The notes under the pieces were generated by a model. That model saw only the letters and a list, made by a program, of their open reading frames with translations, ran no database searches and was not told where the DNA came from. DNA of 9,716 nt from Sulfurovum sp. (GTDB lineage Bacteria > Campylobacterota > Campylobacteria > Campylobacterales > Sulfurovaceae), in the NCBI GenBank assembly GCA_015661795.1, contig DQVJ01000081.1, forward strand, positions 1 to 9,716, given 5' to 3'. This document shows positions 1 through 6,100 of this stretch, one piece after another. Every line of letters begins with the position of its first letter. The stretch's first letter is position 1. A program made the translations under genes and the position numbers.

Positions 1-27
1 CTGGAATGACCCCTATAATCTAGACAC
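1..27 (+). repeat. Left terminal inverted repeat of the IS
   Basis: Matches the reverse complement of 1242-1268 at 23 of 27 positions: bases 1-16 match, 17-20 do not, and 21-27 (tagacac) match. The inner gacac block is typical of IS3-subgroup ends. This is the transposase binding and strand-cleavage end. Confidence 0.9.
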
Positions 28-48
28 TTTTTTACTCGCCAATTAGAC

Positions 49-71
49 TATAATTACAGACAGTAAAGGAG
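49..71 (+). promoter_or_regulatory. IS promoter -10 box and ribosome binding site
   Basis: A consensus TATAAT is at 49-54, and a strong AAAGGAG ribosome binding site is at 65-71, seven bases before the orfA ATG at 79. No convincing -35 is visible at the right spacing; TAGACA at 21-26 lies inside the terminal repeat but is too far upstream (22-base spacer). Confidence 0.55.
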
Positions 72-78
72 CAAAGAA

Positions 79-351
79 ATGCCACCACGCTATACAAACG
101 AATTCAAAGAAGAAGCAGCAAAACAGATACTGAAAAACGGGTATCCTATCAGGGAAACAGCAGAGCGTCTGGGAGTTCACCCACAGTCTTTAAGTAAATG
201 GGTAAAACAGTACCGAGATCCTCTTACTCATGCAAAAGAGGACAGTAAGCAGCAAGAAATCCTAAAGCTCAAAAAAGAGTTAAAACGGGTAACAGAAGAG
301 CGGGATATTCTAAAAAAGGCCGCCGTGTACTTTGCAAAGCACCAAAGCTGA
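79..351 (+). CDS. IS3-family OrfA, DNA-binding subunit of the transposase
   Basis: OrfA supplies the helix-turn-helix that recognises the IS ends. The 90-residue product has the HTH_Tnp_1 pattern: a basic N-terminus (residues 1-12), a helix-turn-helix at about 22-45 (IRETAERLGVHPQSLSKW), and a heptad-rich coiled coil at about 58-80 that would mediate multimerisation. The ATG at 79 follows a good ribosome binding site. In this family OrfA alone is usually a regulator of transposition; joined to OrfB by a -1 frameshift it becomes the active OrfAB transposase. The slippery heptamer lies at 312-318, near the 3' end of the gene, exactly where that model needs it. Family assignment is firm; the IS3 subgroup is a likely but less certain placement. 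Confidence 0.93.
   Translation: MPPRYTNEFKEEAAKQILKNGYPIRETAERLGVHPQSLSKWVKQYRDPLTHAKEDSKQQEILKLKKELKRVTEERDILKKAAVYFAKHQS
312..318 (+). promoter_or_regulatory. A6G slippery heptamer for -1 programmed frameshifting
   Basis: A AAA AAG lies in the correct phase of orfA (ct-A AAA AAG). Slipping back one base after AAG continues reading at 318 (ggc), which is the orfB frame and is open from there to 1256. The predicted OrfAB fusion has 80 residues from orfA plus 312 from the orfB frame, 392 in total. This is the standard IS3-family arrangement. Confidence 0.88.
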
Positions 352-1256
352 AGTACACGTTCATTCGTACCTATGCTTTGGAATATTCCATCAGAAGGAT
401 GTGCAAAGTCCTGAAAGTCCATCCAAGCGGATACTATGCCTGGCTGAAAGAGCCCGAGTCTTCCAGAGCCAAAGAGAATAAAGTCATTTTGGAGAAGATC
501 AATGAAGCCTACGAACAGAGTAACCGTACCTATGGTTACAGGAATATTCATAAGGATCTTATAGAATCGGGCATTCAAGTCAATAAAAAAAGAGTGGCAA
601 GGCTGATGAGAGAACATAAGCTCTATGGGATAGGAATGGTCAAGAAATGTCCCCAACACAAATCGGGCAGACCACACTATGCACATCCAAATCATTTGCA
701 GCAGTGTTTCATTGCCAGTAAACCCAATGCACTGTGGGTAACAGATATCACTTATATTAGAACCCATGAAGGATGGCTCTATCTGGCAGCGATACTCGAT
801 CTCTTCAGCAGGAAAGTGATCGGGTGGTCTATGAGCCACAGAATGACACGACAGCTTGCATTAGATGCTTTTTATATGGCAGTAGCACGAAGGGTTATAC
901 GATCAAACGTTATCCTACACTCTGATCAAGGCTCCCAGTTCGCATCATCAGACTGGCAGAGGGCTTTAAAAAGATACAGTGTTATTCCCAGTATGAGCAG
1001 ACGAGGAAACTGCTACGACAATGCCGTAGTAGAGAGCTTTTTCAAAACCCTCAAAAAAGAGTGTGTCAGGAAGTATGTCTTCAAAACCAGAGAAGAAGCA
1101 AAACGGAAAATCTTTGAATATATCGAGATGTTTTACAATTCAAAAAGACGGCATAGCTATTTGAATTATCTGTCTCCAAATAACTTTGAGATAAGATATT
1201 ATTCGGACATTGAAAAAGAAGAGGTGTTGCTGACTAATTTTGTGTCTATGAAATAG
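318..1256 (+). CDS. IS3-family OrfB, DDE transposase (made as the OrfAB fusion)
   Basis: This is the catalytic integrase part of the transposase. The frame opens at the frameshift site (318); the only start-like codon near the front is a TTG at 378, without a clear ribosome binding site, so production as a fusion is likelier. Counting from that TTG, an HTH_21-type region spans about 28-85 and an rve/RNase H-fold core spans about 115-275. The DDE triad is visible: D123 in WVTDITYI, D183 in HSDQGSQF and E219 in NAVVESFFKTLK, with 35 residues between D and E as expected for D-D(35)E enzymes. The C-terminal YNSKRRHSYL motif is also typical. No internal stop or frameshift is present, so the gene looks functional. 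Confidence 0.93.
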   Translation, partial: GRRVLCKAPKLKYTFIRTYALEYSIRRMCKVLKVHPSGYYAWLKEPESSRAKENKVILEKINEAYEQSNRTYGYRNIHKDLIESGIQVNKKRVARLMREHKLYGIGMVKKCPQHKSGRPHYAHPNHLQQCFIASKPNALWVTDITYIRTHEGWLYLAAILDLFSRKVIGWSMSHRMTRQLALDAFYMAVARRVIRSNVILHSDQGSQFASSDWQRALKRYSVIPSMSRRGNCYDNAVVESFFKTLKKECVRKYVFKTREEAKRKIFEYIEMFYNSKRRHSYLNYLSPNNFEIRYYSDIEKEEVLLTNFVSMK

Positions 1257-1447
1257 GGGTCATTCCAGTTTACATGTTCATACTTGCTCAAGTCTATATC
1301 CACGTTAATGCTATTGGCTAAGTGAGCATTAAACACCATAACCATCTGCTCCATAAATTTGGGCTTTGTCGCTGCACCTGACTGATTCATTAACTTGTCA
1401 AGCTCTTCTTTTAGATTATCTGAGATATTAAAGTTTACTTGTGCCAC
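1199..1447 (-). pseudogene. Small DNA-binding-like protein gene, truncated by the IS
   Basis: The gene starts with GTG at 1447, supported by AAAGGA about seven bases upstream on the minus strand. Native sequence runs to the IS edge at about 1269 (59 codons); the next 22 codons are antisense IS sequence, ending at a TAA at 1201-1199. The native N-terminus has a short beta-strand-like stretch (AQVNFNISD) followed by helices (LKEELDKLMNQSG and KFMEQMVMVFNAHLANSI), a layout resembling ribbon-helix-helix (CopG/Arc/MetJ-type) proteins of plasmid partition, antitoxin or copy-control modules. That reading is by pattern only. The rest of the gene would lie beyond the left edge of the window. The truncated 82-residue product could still be made and might keep DNA-binding ability. 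AT-rich palindromes directly upstream could be its operator. Confidence 0.6.
1242..1268 (-). repeat. Right terminal inverted repeat of the IS
   Basis: Partner of the left end; the outermost 14 bases are a perfect complement. The orfB stop codon (tag, 1254-1256) lies within this repeat, as is usual for compact IS3 elements. Confidence 0.9.
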
Positions 1448-1464
1448 TTTTATCCTTTCATTTT

Positions 1465-1498
1465 TATATACATACTATATAGGTTATATACAGTATAT
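1465..1498 (-). promoter_or_regulatory. AT-rich palindromic block, possible operator/promoter of the interrupted gene
   Basis: Two dyads lie 18-51 bases upstream of the GTG at 1447. One has tatata at 1465-1470 and again at 1476-1481; the other is a perfect 13-base palindrome, atatac-a-gtatat, at 1486-1498. Small ribbon-helix-helix regulators commonly bind such sites over their own promoter, but binding here is only inferred. Confidence 0.35.
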
Positions 1499-1528
1499 TA
1501 TCCCTATAATCGATATATCTAGTATCCT

Positions 1529-1547
1529 TTGTCATTGTAACTGACAA
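1529..1547. promoter_or_regulatory. Inverted repeat containing an 11-base motif shared with the 2613-2623 site
   Basis: ttgtca (1529-1534) and tgacaa (1542-1547) form a dyad with a 7-base spacer. The segment tgtcattgtaa at 1530-1540 recurs exactly at 2613-2623, upstream of the 160-aa gene. Both copies lie upstream of minus-strand genes, in the same orientation. A shared operator is a plausible reading. Confidence 0.35.
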
Positions 1548-1573
1548 TAGGTTTTGACTTTGATATATAACTA

Positions 1574-1588
1574 TTGAGAGAATCTCAA
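1574..1588. repeat. Short inverted repeat between the 148-aa gene and the interrupted gene
   Basis: Perfect 6-base arms (ttgaga / tctcaa) flank a 3-base centre. No run of T follows on either strand, so it is not a convincing intrinsic terminator. It could be an operator half-site pair or a weak hairpin in the transcript. The rest of the 198-base gap (1448-1645) holds only the sites listed here. Confidence 0.3.
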
Positions 1589-1645
1589 GTTTAATCTTAT
1601 CTGTGACCGTTTAGGCTCTGTTGACACTTAAAACGTGCCATTTGA

Positions 1646-2092
1646 CTATGTCTGATAAAAAGTATAGGTTTTATTGGTAGCAAGGATATGATGAATATGT
1701 TTCGCTAAGAAATATGCCTCAGCCGGGTCTAAAAATATTTTCTCTGTTAAGACTTCTTTGTCCCCAGTAACTCTATACAAAATACTACAAGAGAGCATAG
1801 GTAAATCATCTGTTGTAATGATAGACTTCAGTGTAAAGTATTTAGCTACCTCATATGCTTTGTCGTTTTGCATACGATTGGTACTAAAAGATTCAAGAAA
1901 ACTTGCTAGTTTCACTAGAAAGATATGCTCCATATATTCAAGTTTGATCTCATTGTAAAAAAAATCAATCTTTGAGTAAGATCCACCATACATTGTGTCC
2001 GATAGCTCTATGCTAAATCCGTAATCTAACTTGATTGATCCTTCGCTTTCTTGATTTTCATCTTTTTGTGGGATGCCAAAATAATGCTCCAT
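1646..2092 (-). CDS. Uncharacterised 148-aa protein
   Basis: I do not recognise this family. The ATG at 2092-2090 overlaps the TAA of the upstream 160-aa gene by one base (TAATG), which indicates translational coupling and makes the start secure. The product is acidic at the N-terminus (residues 9-20), has probable beta strands rich in Tyr/Phe/Ile (about 21-60: YGFSIELSDTMYGGSYSKID), a helical stretch at about 54-70, and a helix rich in Ala/His near the C-terminus (LDPAEAYFLAKHIHHILA, 121-138). There is no signal peptide or membrane segment, so it is probably cytosolic. Its pairing with a putative HTH protein suggests a two-component plasmid or phage-type module, but its role cannot be stated from sequence alone. 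Confidence 0.7.
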   Translation of the reverse strand: MEHYFGIPQKDENQESEGSIKLDYGFSIELSDTMYGGSYSKIDFFYNEIKLEYMEHIFLVKLASFLESFSTNRMQNDKAYEVAKYFTLKSIITTDDLPMLSCSILYRVTGDKEVLTEKIFLDPAEAYFLAKHIHHILATNKTYTFYQT

Positions 2093-2574
2093 TAGTTTTC
2101 CTTTGTTTTATGATAGAAAGTCGCAATATAGCTATGCGACACCTCAAGTTCGTGATATTTGAGCAAGAACTCAGATATTTGTCTGAAAGATAGATTCTCT
2201 TCATTTTTTAGAACCAGTATTTTATTTTTCAAGTTCAACAACTTGTCATATTTCATAGATTGAGCAGTCCTTTTAAATTTTTTTGCTTGTAATCTAGTAG
2301 CTCCCTTTAGACTATTGAGATCTATTTCTTTACGCTTACTATTTTGAGAATAGTAAGTACTATGCAAATGATCAGCGGCCATATATAATGCACTCATGTA
2401 AAGCACAGACTTGTTAGGCTCATCTTGTTTTGAAAGTTGAAAAAAATACTCCTTTTGCTTCTCGAAAGCCATTAAGATAATTTCTTCATCTTGATTGACA
2501 AGCCACTTAATGACTTTTTTTCGTTTTTTTGTTGATAATTTTGTGTAGATATCGAGTTTGTTTTTTAAGCTCAA
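2092..2574 (-). CDS. Uncharacterised 160-aa protein with a possible C-terminal helix-turn-helix
   Basis: The start is TTG at 2574-2572, chosen because AAGGAG (minus strand, 2585-2580) sits five bases upstream; no in-frame ATG near the front has a comparable site. The protein is highly basic. The N-terminal third (8-50) looks helical (KLSTKKRKKVIKWLVNQDEE), the middle holds a Tyr/Met-rich helix (56-76), and residues about 115-156 look like a helix-turn-helix: ENLSFRQISEFLLKYH followed by a recognition-like helix in VSHSYIATFYHK. This last part resembles DNA-binding regions of small plasmid mobilisation or regulatory proteins, by pattern only. It is coupled to the 148-aa gene downstream, and an array of palindromic and direct-repeat elements lies just upstream, consistent with autoregulation. 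Function is unknown. Confidence 0.7.
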   Translation of the reverse strand: MSLKNKLDIYTKLSTKKRKKVIKWLVNQDEEIILMAFEKQKEYFFQLSKQDEPNKSVLYMSALYMAADHLHSTYYSQNSKRKEIDLNSLKGATRLQAKKFKRTAQSMKYDKLLNLKNKILVLKNEENLSFRQISEFLLKYHELEVSHSYIATFYHKTKEN

Positions 2575-2599
2575 AAATTCTCCTTATAATGTGATTGTT

Positions 2600-2624
2600 C
2601 AAGCGCTTGTAATGTCATTGTAAT
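2600..2624. promoter_or_regulatory. Palindrome and 11-bp-spaced direct repeats upstream of the 160-aa gene
   Basis: A perfect 10-base palindrome, caagcgcttg (2600-2609), runs into two copies of ttgtaat (2607-2613 and 2618-2624). Their starts are 11 bases apart, about one helical turn. The second copy overlaps the 11-mer shared with 1530-1540. The cluster lies 26-50 bases upstream of the TTG at 2574, a typical operator position. Confidence 0.4.
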
Positions 2625-2743
2625 ACAAGCTGTTAGCTAATTCAAGCACAGTTATATGAGAAGTTTTGGTTTGGATTATGGATATTGATTCTAATGAATT
2701 CTTTTTGATTGTTTTTGGATTTATATAGGTTCTTGGTAAGTAA

Positions 2744-2764
2744 AAAGTGCAAATTTTACACTTT
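2744..2764. promoter_or_regulatory. 21-bp palindrome upstream of the methyltransferase, possible operator
   Basis: Ten-base arms centred on 2754 (aaagtg...aaa and ttt...cacttt) match at 9 of 10 positions; the only mismatched pair is 2750/2758. The site lies about 100 bases upstream of the methyltransferase start, in the 292-base divergent gap 2575-2866. A direct repeat tgttac (2766-2777 region) follows. Binding by a regulator or by the methyltransferase itself is possible but unproven; no C-protein gene is seen in the window. Confidence 0.4.
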
Positions 2765-2839
2765 GTGTTACATGTTACTTTATGAAGCAAAAAGTATTAT
2801 ACATATTCCATTTTAAAAATTTTTATTACAGGTATATCG

Positions 2840-2848
2840 TGCTATAAT
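2840..2848 (+). promoter_or_regulatory. Extended -10 promoter of the methyltransferase gene
   Basis: TG-c-TATAAT at 2840-2848 is a consensus extended -10 element with no good -35 at 17 bases. Transcription from it would start near 2855, giving a leader of only about a dozen bases before the TTG at 2867. The rest of the upstream gap is AT-rich without a credible gene. Confidence 0.55.
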
Positions 2849-2866
2849 TCAAACAAAATATTAAGA

Positions 2867-4132
2867 TTGGATAAAAAATTGGTTGTATTAGATTTATTTT
2901 CAGGTGCAGGTGGCTTATCAGAAGGTTTTTTTAGAACCGGAGCCACCTTTGTAGGACATGTTGAAGCAGATAAATATGCTTGTGATACCCTGCGTACCCG
3001 TACTGCCTACTGGAATTTAAGAAACTCTAATAAACTGGATATTTATCACAATTATCTTTTAAAAAATATCACCCGTGATGAACTTTGGGAACATGCAAAT
3101 GTAAAAAACTCAAATGATGTTATTAATACTTTTATTGGGGATGACAGCTTCGACACAATAACGAAAACTGTAAAAGACACCCTGAAAAAGAAAAAATTAA
3201 AACAGGTAGACCTGATTATTGGAGGACCTCCTTGTCAGGCTTATTCTGTCGTAGGAAGAGCAAGGATGAAAGAGGCTGTTGTCTCTGATCCTCGCAATTT
3301 TCTATACAAGTATTATGTCAGATTTTTAGAAACCTTTAACCCAAAAATGTTTATATTTGAAAATGTACCTGGTATACTCAGTGCTTCAAACGGTAAACAT
3401 TTTCAGGATATAAAAGATGCCGTGAAAGCTGCTGGTTACCATATGGAGCTGAAAGAACTTATTGCTTCAGATTATGGAGTTCTTCAAGACAGAAAAAGAA
3501 TCATTATTGTCGGATGGAAAAAAAACAAAAAACAAGAAAACTATACTTACCCGGAATTTGATAAAATAGTAAATAGCTATCTTGTAAAAGATGTTTTGGA
3601 AGATTTACCTGAAACAAAACCTGATAGGATGATTGAAGGGAAAGGTAAGTACAGAGCAGAATCAAATCAGTACTTGATTGATGCGAATATACGAGAAGAG
3701 GGATTTGACATCCTGACTCAACATGAAACAAGAATGCATAATGAACGAGATCTTAAGATATACAAAGAAGCTATAGATATCTGGGATAAAGATAAAAAAA
3801 GACTTTGCTATAAAGAGTTGTCAAGAAGAAGACCTGAACTTATTACTCATAAAAACACCCATTCATTTACCAATAGGTTTAATGTTGTAAAGGCAGATAT
3901 ACCTGCTTCACATACTATATTGGCTCATATGGCTATGGATGGTCATTATTATATTCATCCGGATATTAAACAGCTCAGATCCCTCTCCGTGCGTGAAGCT
4001 GCACGATTACAATCATTTCCTGATGATTTTTATTTTGAAGGTCCAAGGACTGCTCAGTTTAGGCAAATTGGGAATGCTGTTCCTCCTAAAATGGCGGAGC
4101 AGATAGCTAAAAAGATAAAAGATCTTATTTAA
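2867..4132 (+). CDS. DNA (cytosine-5) methyltransferase
   Basis: Transfers a methyl group from S-adenosylmethionine to cytosine C5 in a specific DNA sequence. The 421-residue protein has the canonical motif order: I (DLFSGAGGLSEGF, 9-21), II (E33), IV (GGPPCQAYS, catalytic C123), VI (FENVPG, 164-169), VIII (QDRKR, 207-211), a target-recognition region at about 220-368, IX (RSLSVREAARLQ, 371-382) and X (QIGNAVPP, 400-407). The start is TTG at 2867; motif I begins just after it, and no upstream start codon exists in frame, but the ribosome binding site is weak. An in-frame TTG at 2879 is an alternative. It faces a defence operon tail to tail and shares a TTAA stop with it, so it is probably the self-marking methylase of that system. 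The target sequence cannot be read from the protein. Confidence 0.96.
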   Translation: MDKKLVVLDLFSGAGGLSEGFFRTGATFVGHVEADKYACDTLRTRTAYWNLRNSNKLDIYHNYLLKNITRDELWEHANVKNSNDVINTFIGDDSFDTITKTVKDTLKKKKLKQVDLIIGGPPCQAYSVVGRARMKEAVVSDPRNFLYKYYVRFLETFNPKMFIFENVPGILSASNGKHFQDIKDAVKAAGYHMELKELIASDYGVLQDRKRIIIVGWKKNKKQENYTYPEFDKIVNSYLVKDVLEDLPETKPDRMIEGKGKYRAESNQYLIDANIREEGFDILTQHETRMHNERDLKIYKEAIDIWDKDKKRLCYKELSRRRPELITHKNTHSFTNRFNVVKADIPASHTILAHMAMDGHYYIHPDIKQLRSLSVREAARLQSFPDDFYFEGPRTAQFRQIGNAVPPKMAEQIAKKIKDLI

Positions 4133-4491
4133 CTTGTTAATATTTTCTCCATAATTCCTTGAGAAAGTTTTTTATTATCAAAGTCAGGAGACCCTTGTCT
4201 TGCATAAAATGCAGAAAATCTTGCCTGTATATCTTTAAAAAAATGTATCGATACGGTTGCCACTCCACAGTATCCATTAATATTATCTTTACTCACAGTG
4301 ATAATATCTTGAAAATCTACCAAGCTTTCTTCAAAGCTTAAAAATTCTGGTAGAAAATGGTACCCTTCTCCCTTTGTATTAGAAATGTAGTTACCTATTA
4401 CACCTTTGAGGTTATTTATTTTTTTATCTCTTGTTTCGACTAACTCTGCTAGTTTATCTTCATATATATCAACTCCTAAATTGTCCTTTTC
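4129..4491 (-). pseudogene. Out-of-frame 3' part of the GHKL ATPase gene (-1 frame)
   Basis: From 4491 down to a TAA at 4131-4129 the -1 frame of the ATPase gene is open for 120 codons. It has no ATG or GTG and no ribosome binding site; its only start-like codon is a TTG at 4323, well inside. It reads as continuous protein: a charged, coiled-coil-like stretch (EKDNLGVDIYEDKLAELVE), then a compact segment containing FEESLVDFQDII and FFKDIQARFSAFYARQG. I do not recognise this segment, and it has no second ATPase or kinase motif. Adding one A to the A5 tract at 4492-4496, or a -1 slip at G AAA AAG, joins it to the upstream frame as a 655-residue protein. Ending on the same TTAA as the convergent methyltransferase gene supports this as the true 3' end. 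Confidence 0.6.
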
Positions 4492-6095
4492 TTTTTCGTA
4501 TTCAGTAATCTTTGTATTTGCTCATTTATATATCTTAATGATTTTCTCCCTTCATGCAACAGAACATCAGTTAATTTTCCCAAAGTAACCTGTCCCTGAT
4601 AAATAGCGATAGTATGTTTAATGTTTTCTAAATCTTTTGACTTACTCTTTTTTTCAATATCAATCATATTGGAAATACTGGTTGAAACAGTTTTAGATAC
4701 ACCTTCCTTTGCAAGTTTTTCTCTTACATTATTTTTTAAAGTTGATAGATCAAATAAACTATCTAAAGAATCTTCAATTCTTACGGTTTTTCTTCCCCTA
4801 TTTGTCTGTTGTCTAAAATCAAATCTTCTTTTTTGTAACTGATTCATTAAAATATCATTACAAATCTTTATCAAACCATGATAATTTGCATTTTCTGACA
4901 AACCATCTCTTGCACTTTTTTCCTGTAAGTTAGATTGTTCCTCATTTTCAATGCTAACAAAACCAACTATCTGATTCATACCGATATTGTATGATGGATT
5001 TTGAACCCTTCGTTTATCGAGATCAAGCCAATCATAATTTTTATCACCATACGGACGAATTCGAAATCCACCACGATATACACCTACTCCATATACTGAA
5101 TCAAGAATCTTTCTGGCTTCAATCTTACCAACTTTATACTCTTTTAAGCCTCTATTCAGTAAATCCGTAATGGCTTCTGGATCTCTATCGAAAACTCGTA
5201 AATCTATTTCTATATGTCCACAATATGAACTATCTTCATCTAATTCTATTTTCTGATTTATTTCAATAGGCTTTATGTTTAAATTTTGATTTTCATAAAA
5301 TAGTTTTGCATATCCTGTTGAATCAACCACACCATAAACCCTATAATCATAAAAATCAATTATTGGAAGAGGTTTAATAATTTCTTTTGTTGAAAAATAT
5401 TCAATCTTCCTTTGTAGAAATTTTTTATGACAATCCTTAGTACATTTTGGAAAATTAATAAATTCAAGATATATATTAAATTCATCATTTTTATTTTTTG
5501 CAATTGGGGATTGTAGTTTTTGTAGTTCTAGTTTAAGTTTTTCAAGCTGTTTATTATTCCATACTGAAATAACATATTCCACGTCAATATTTGCGGTAGT
5601 TGCCTCTATTCTTACGCCCGTATTATTCCCTTTTGTATTTTCTATCAATACATCAACATCAGCAAGAAACTCTGATTTTTCTATTTCATCAAAGTCAAGA
5701 ATTATAGTTGATTTATTTAAGCTTGTGTCGACGGCCTCCATTACCATTGTACTGCCCAATATCCCAACAGCATATCGCCCAATACCTTTTCGACCTTGAA
5801 AAGCTCTTCCTTTTGGACTAAATTTTTTATCTTTTTTATTTGATGTGGCAGGAACCAACCATACGTCAGTAATTGTCTTTAAAGACATACCGTGTCCATC
5901 ATCAGAAACTGTAACAGACAAGATTTTTTTTAATTGATTATATTCAAGCGTAATCCTAGAATTATTTGCATCTGCATCATAAGAATTTTTAACAAGTTCA
6001 ATTATTGCAGCATGAATATCTTTTATTAAATCTTGTCCAATGGTTCGTAAAATTCTTGCAGCTGGTCTAATTTTATATGTATCTGTTTCTGTCAT
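4476..6095 (-). CDS. GHKL (MutL/Hsp90/MORC-like) ATPase, frameshifted near its 3' end
   Basis: Predicted ATP-dependent clamp-like or conformational-switch protein of an R-M-like defence system. The Bergerat fold is clear: N-box ELVKNSYDADAN (33-44, with E33 and N37), G1 DDGHGM (65-70) and G2 GRKGIGRYAVG (101-111). A long middle region (about 190-430) follows, and near the end a helix with LLHEGRKSLRYINEQ (512-526), which recalls a histidine-kinase dimerisation helix (H514-E515). The ATG at 6095 has AAAGGT upstream, inside the end of the preceding gene (5-base gap), so the two are probably co-translated. The frame ends after KKKRTI at 4476, immediately after an A5/A4 tract, while the -1 frame stays open for 120 codons; the full protein was probably 655 residues. 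All ATPase motifs precede the shift, so ATP binding may survive. Confidence 0.9.
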   Translation of the reverse strand: MTETDTYKIRPAARILRTIGQDLIKDIHAAIIELVKNSYDADANNSRITLEYNQLKKILSVTVSDDGHGMSLKTITDVWLVPATSNKKDKKFSPKGRAFQGRKGIGRYAVGILGSTMVMEAVDTSLNKSTIILDFDEIEKSEFLADVDVLIENTKGNNTGVRIEATTANIDVEYVISVWNNKQLEKLKLELQKLQSPIAKNKNDEFNIYLEFINFPKCTKDCHKKFLQRKIEYFSTKEIIKPLPIIDFYDYRVYGVVDSTGYAKLFYENQNLNIKPIEINQKIELDEDSSYCGHIEIDLRVFDRDPEAITDLLNRGLKEYKVGKIEARKILDSVYGVGVYRGGFRIRPYGDKNYDWLDLDKRRVQNPSYNIGMNQIVGFVSIENEEQSNLQEKSARDGLSENANYHGLIKICNDILMNQLQKRRFDFRQQTNRGRKTVRIEDSLDSLFDLSTLKNNVREKLAKEGVSKTVSTSISNMIDIEKKSKSKDLENIKHTIAIYQGQVTLGKLTDVLLHEGRKSLRYINEQIQRLLNTKKKRTI

Positions 6096-6100
6096 ACTAC

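Larger units (their letters stand above)
1..1268 (+). mobile_element. IS3-family insertion sequence, apparently intact
   Basis: A complete IS3-type element, bounded by inverted repeats, carries orfA and orfB in overlapping phases with an A6G slippery heptamer between them. The first and last 14 bases (ctggaatgacccct and its complement) match perfectly. IS3-family elements normally begin 5'-TG and end CA-3', so the strict ends may be bases 2 and 1267, with the outermost c/g pair being flank. Both reading frames are open, so the element may be active. It lies inside a minus-strand gene whose 5' part continues to the right. A target duplication cannot be checked because the window has no sequence left of the element. 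Confidence 0.93.

Noticed and set aside
228..839. 203-codon minus-strand open frame across the transposase
   Set aside because: Antisense shadow of orfA/orfB, which have strong family motifs on the plus strand.
1268..1272. Target-site duplication of the IS
   Set aside because: The left flank lies outside the window, so no comparison is possible.
1574..1588. ttgaga/tctcaa dyad as an intrinsic terminator
   Set aside because: Short stem without a following U-tract; kept only as a repeat.
2599..2790. 63-codon minus-strand open frame in the divergent intergenic region
   Set aside because: No ribosome binding site, low-complexity composition, and it covers the palindromes and repeats that look regulatory; most likely chance.
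4129..4323. Independent 64-aa gene starting with TTG at 4323
   Set aside because: No ribosome binding site, and the same frame is open without interruption back to the ATPase shift point; better explained as the 3' part of the ATPase gene.
4322..4339. Perfect hairpin, 7-bp arms aagcttt/aaagctt with a 4-base loop, considered as a terminator after the methyltransferase
   Set aside because: No T-run follows it on either strand, it lies about 190 bases past the methylase stop, and it falls inside the ATPase -1 frame coding sequence.
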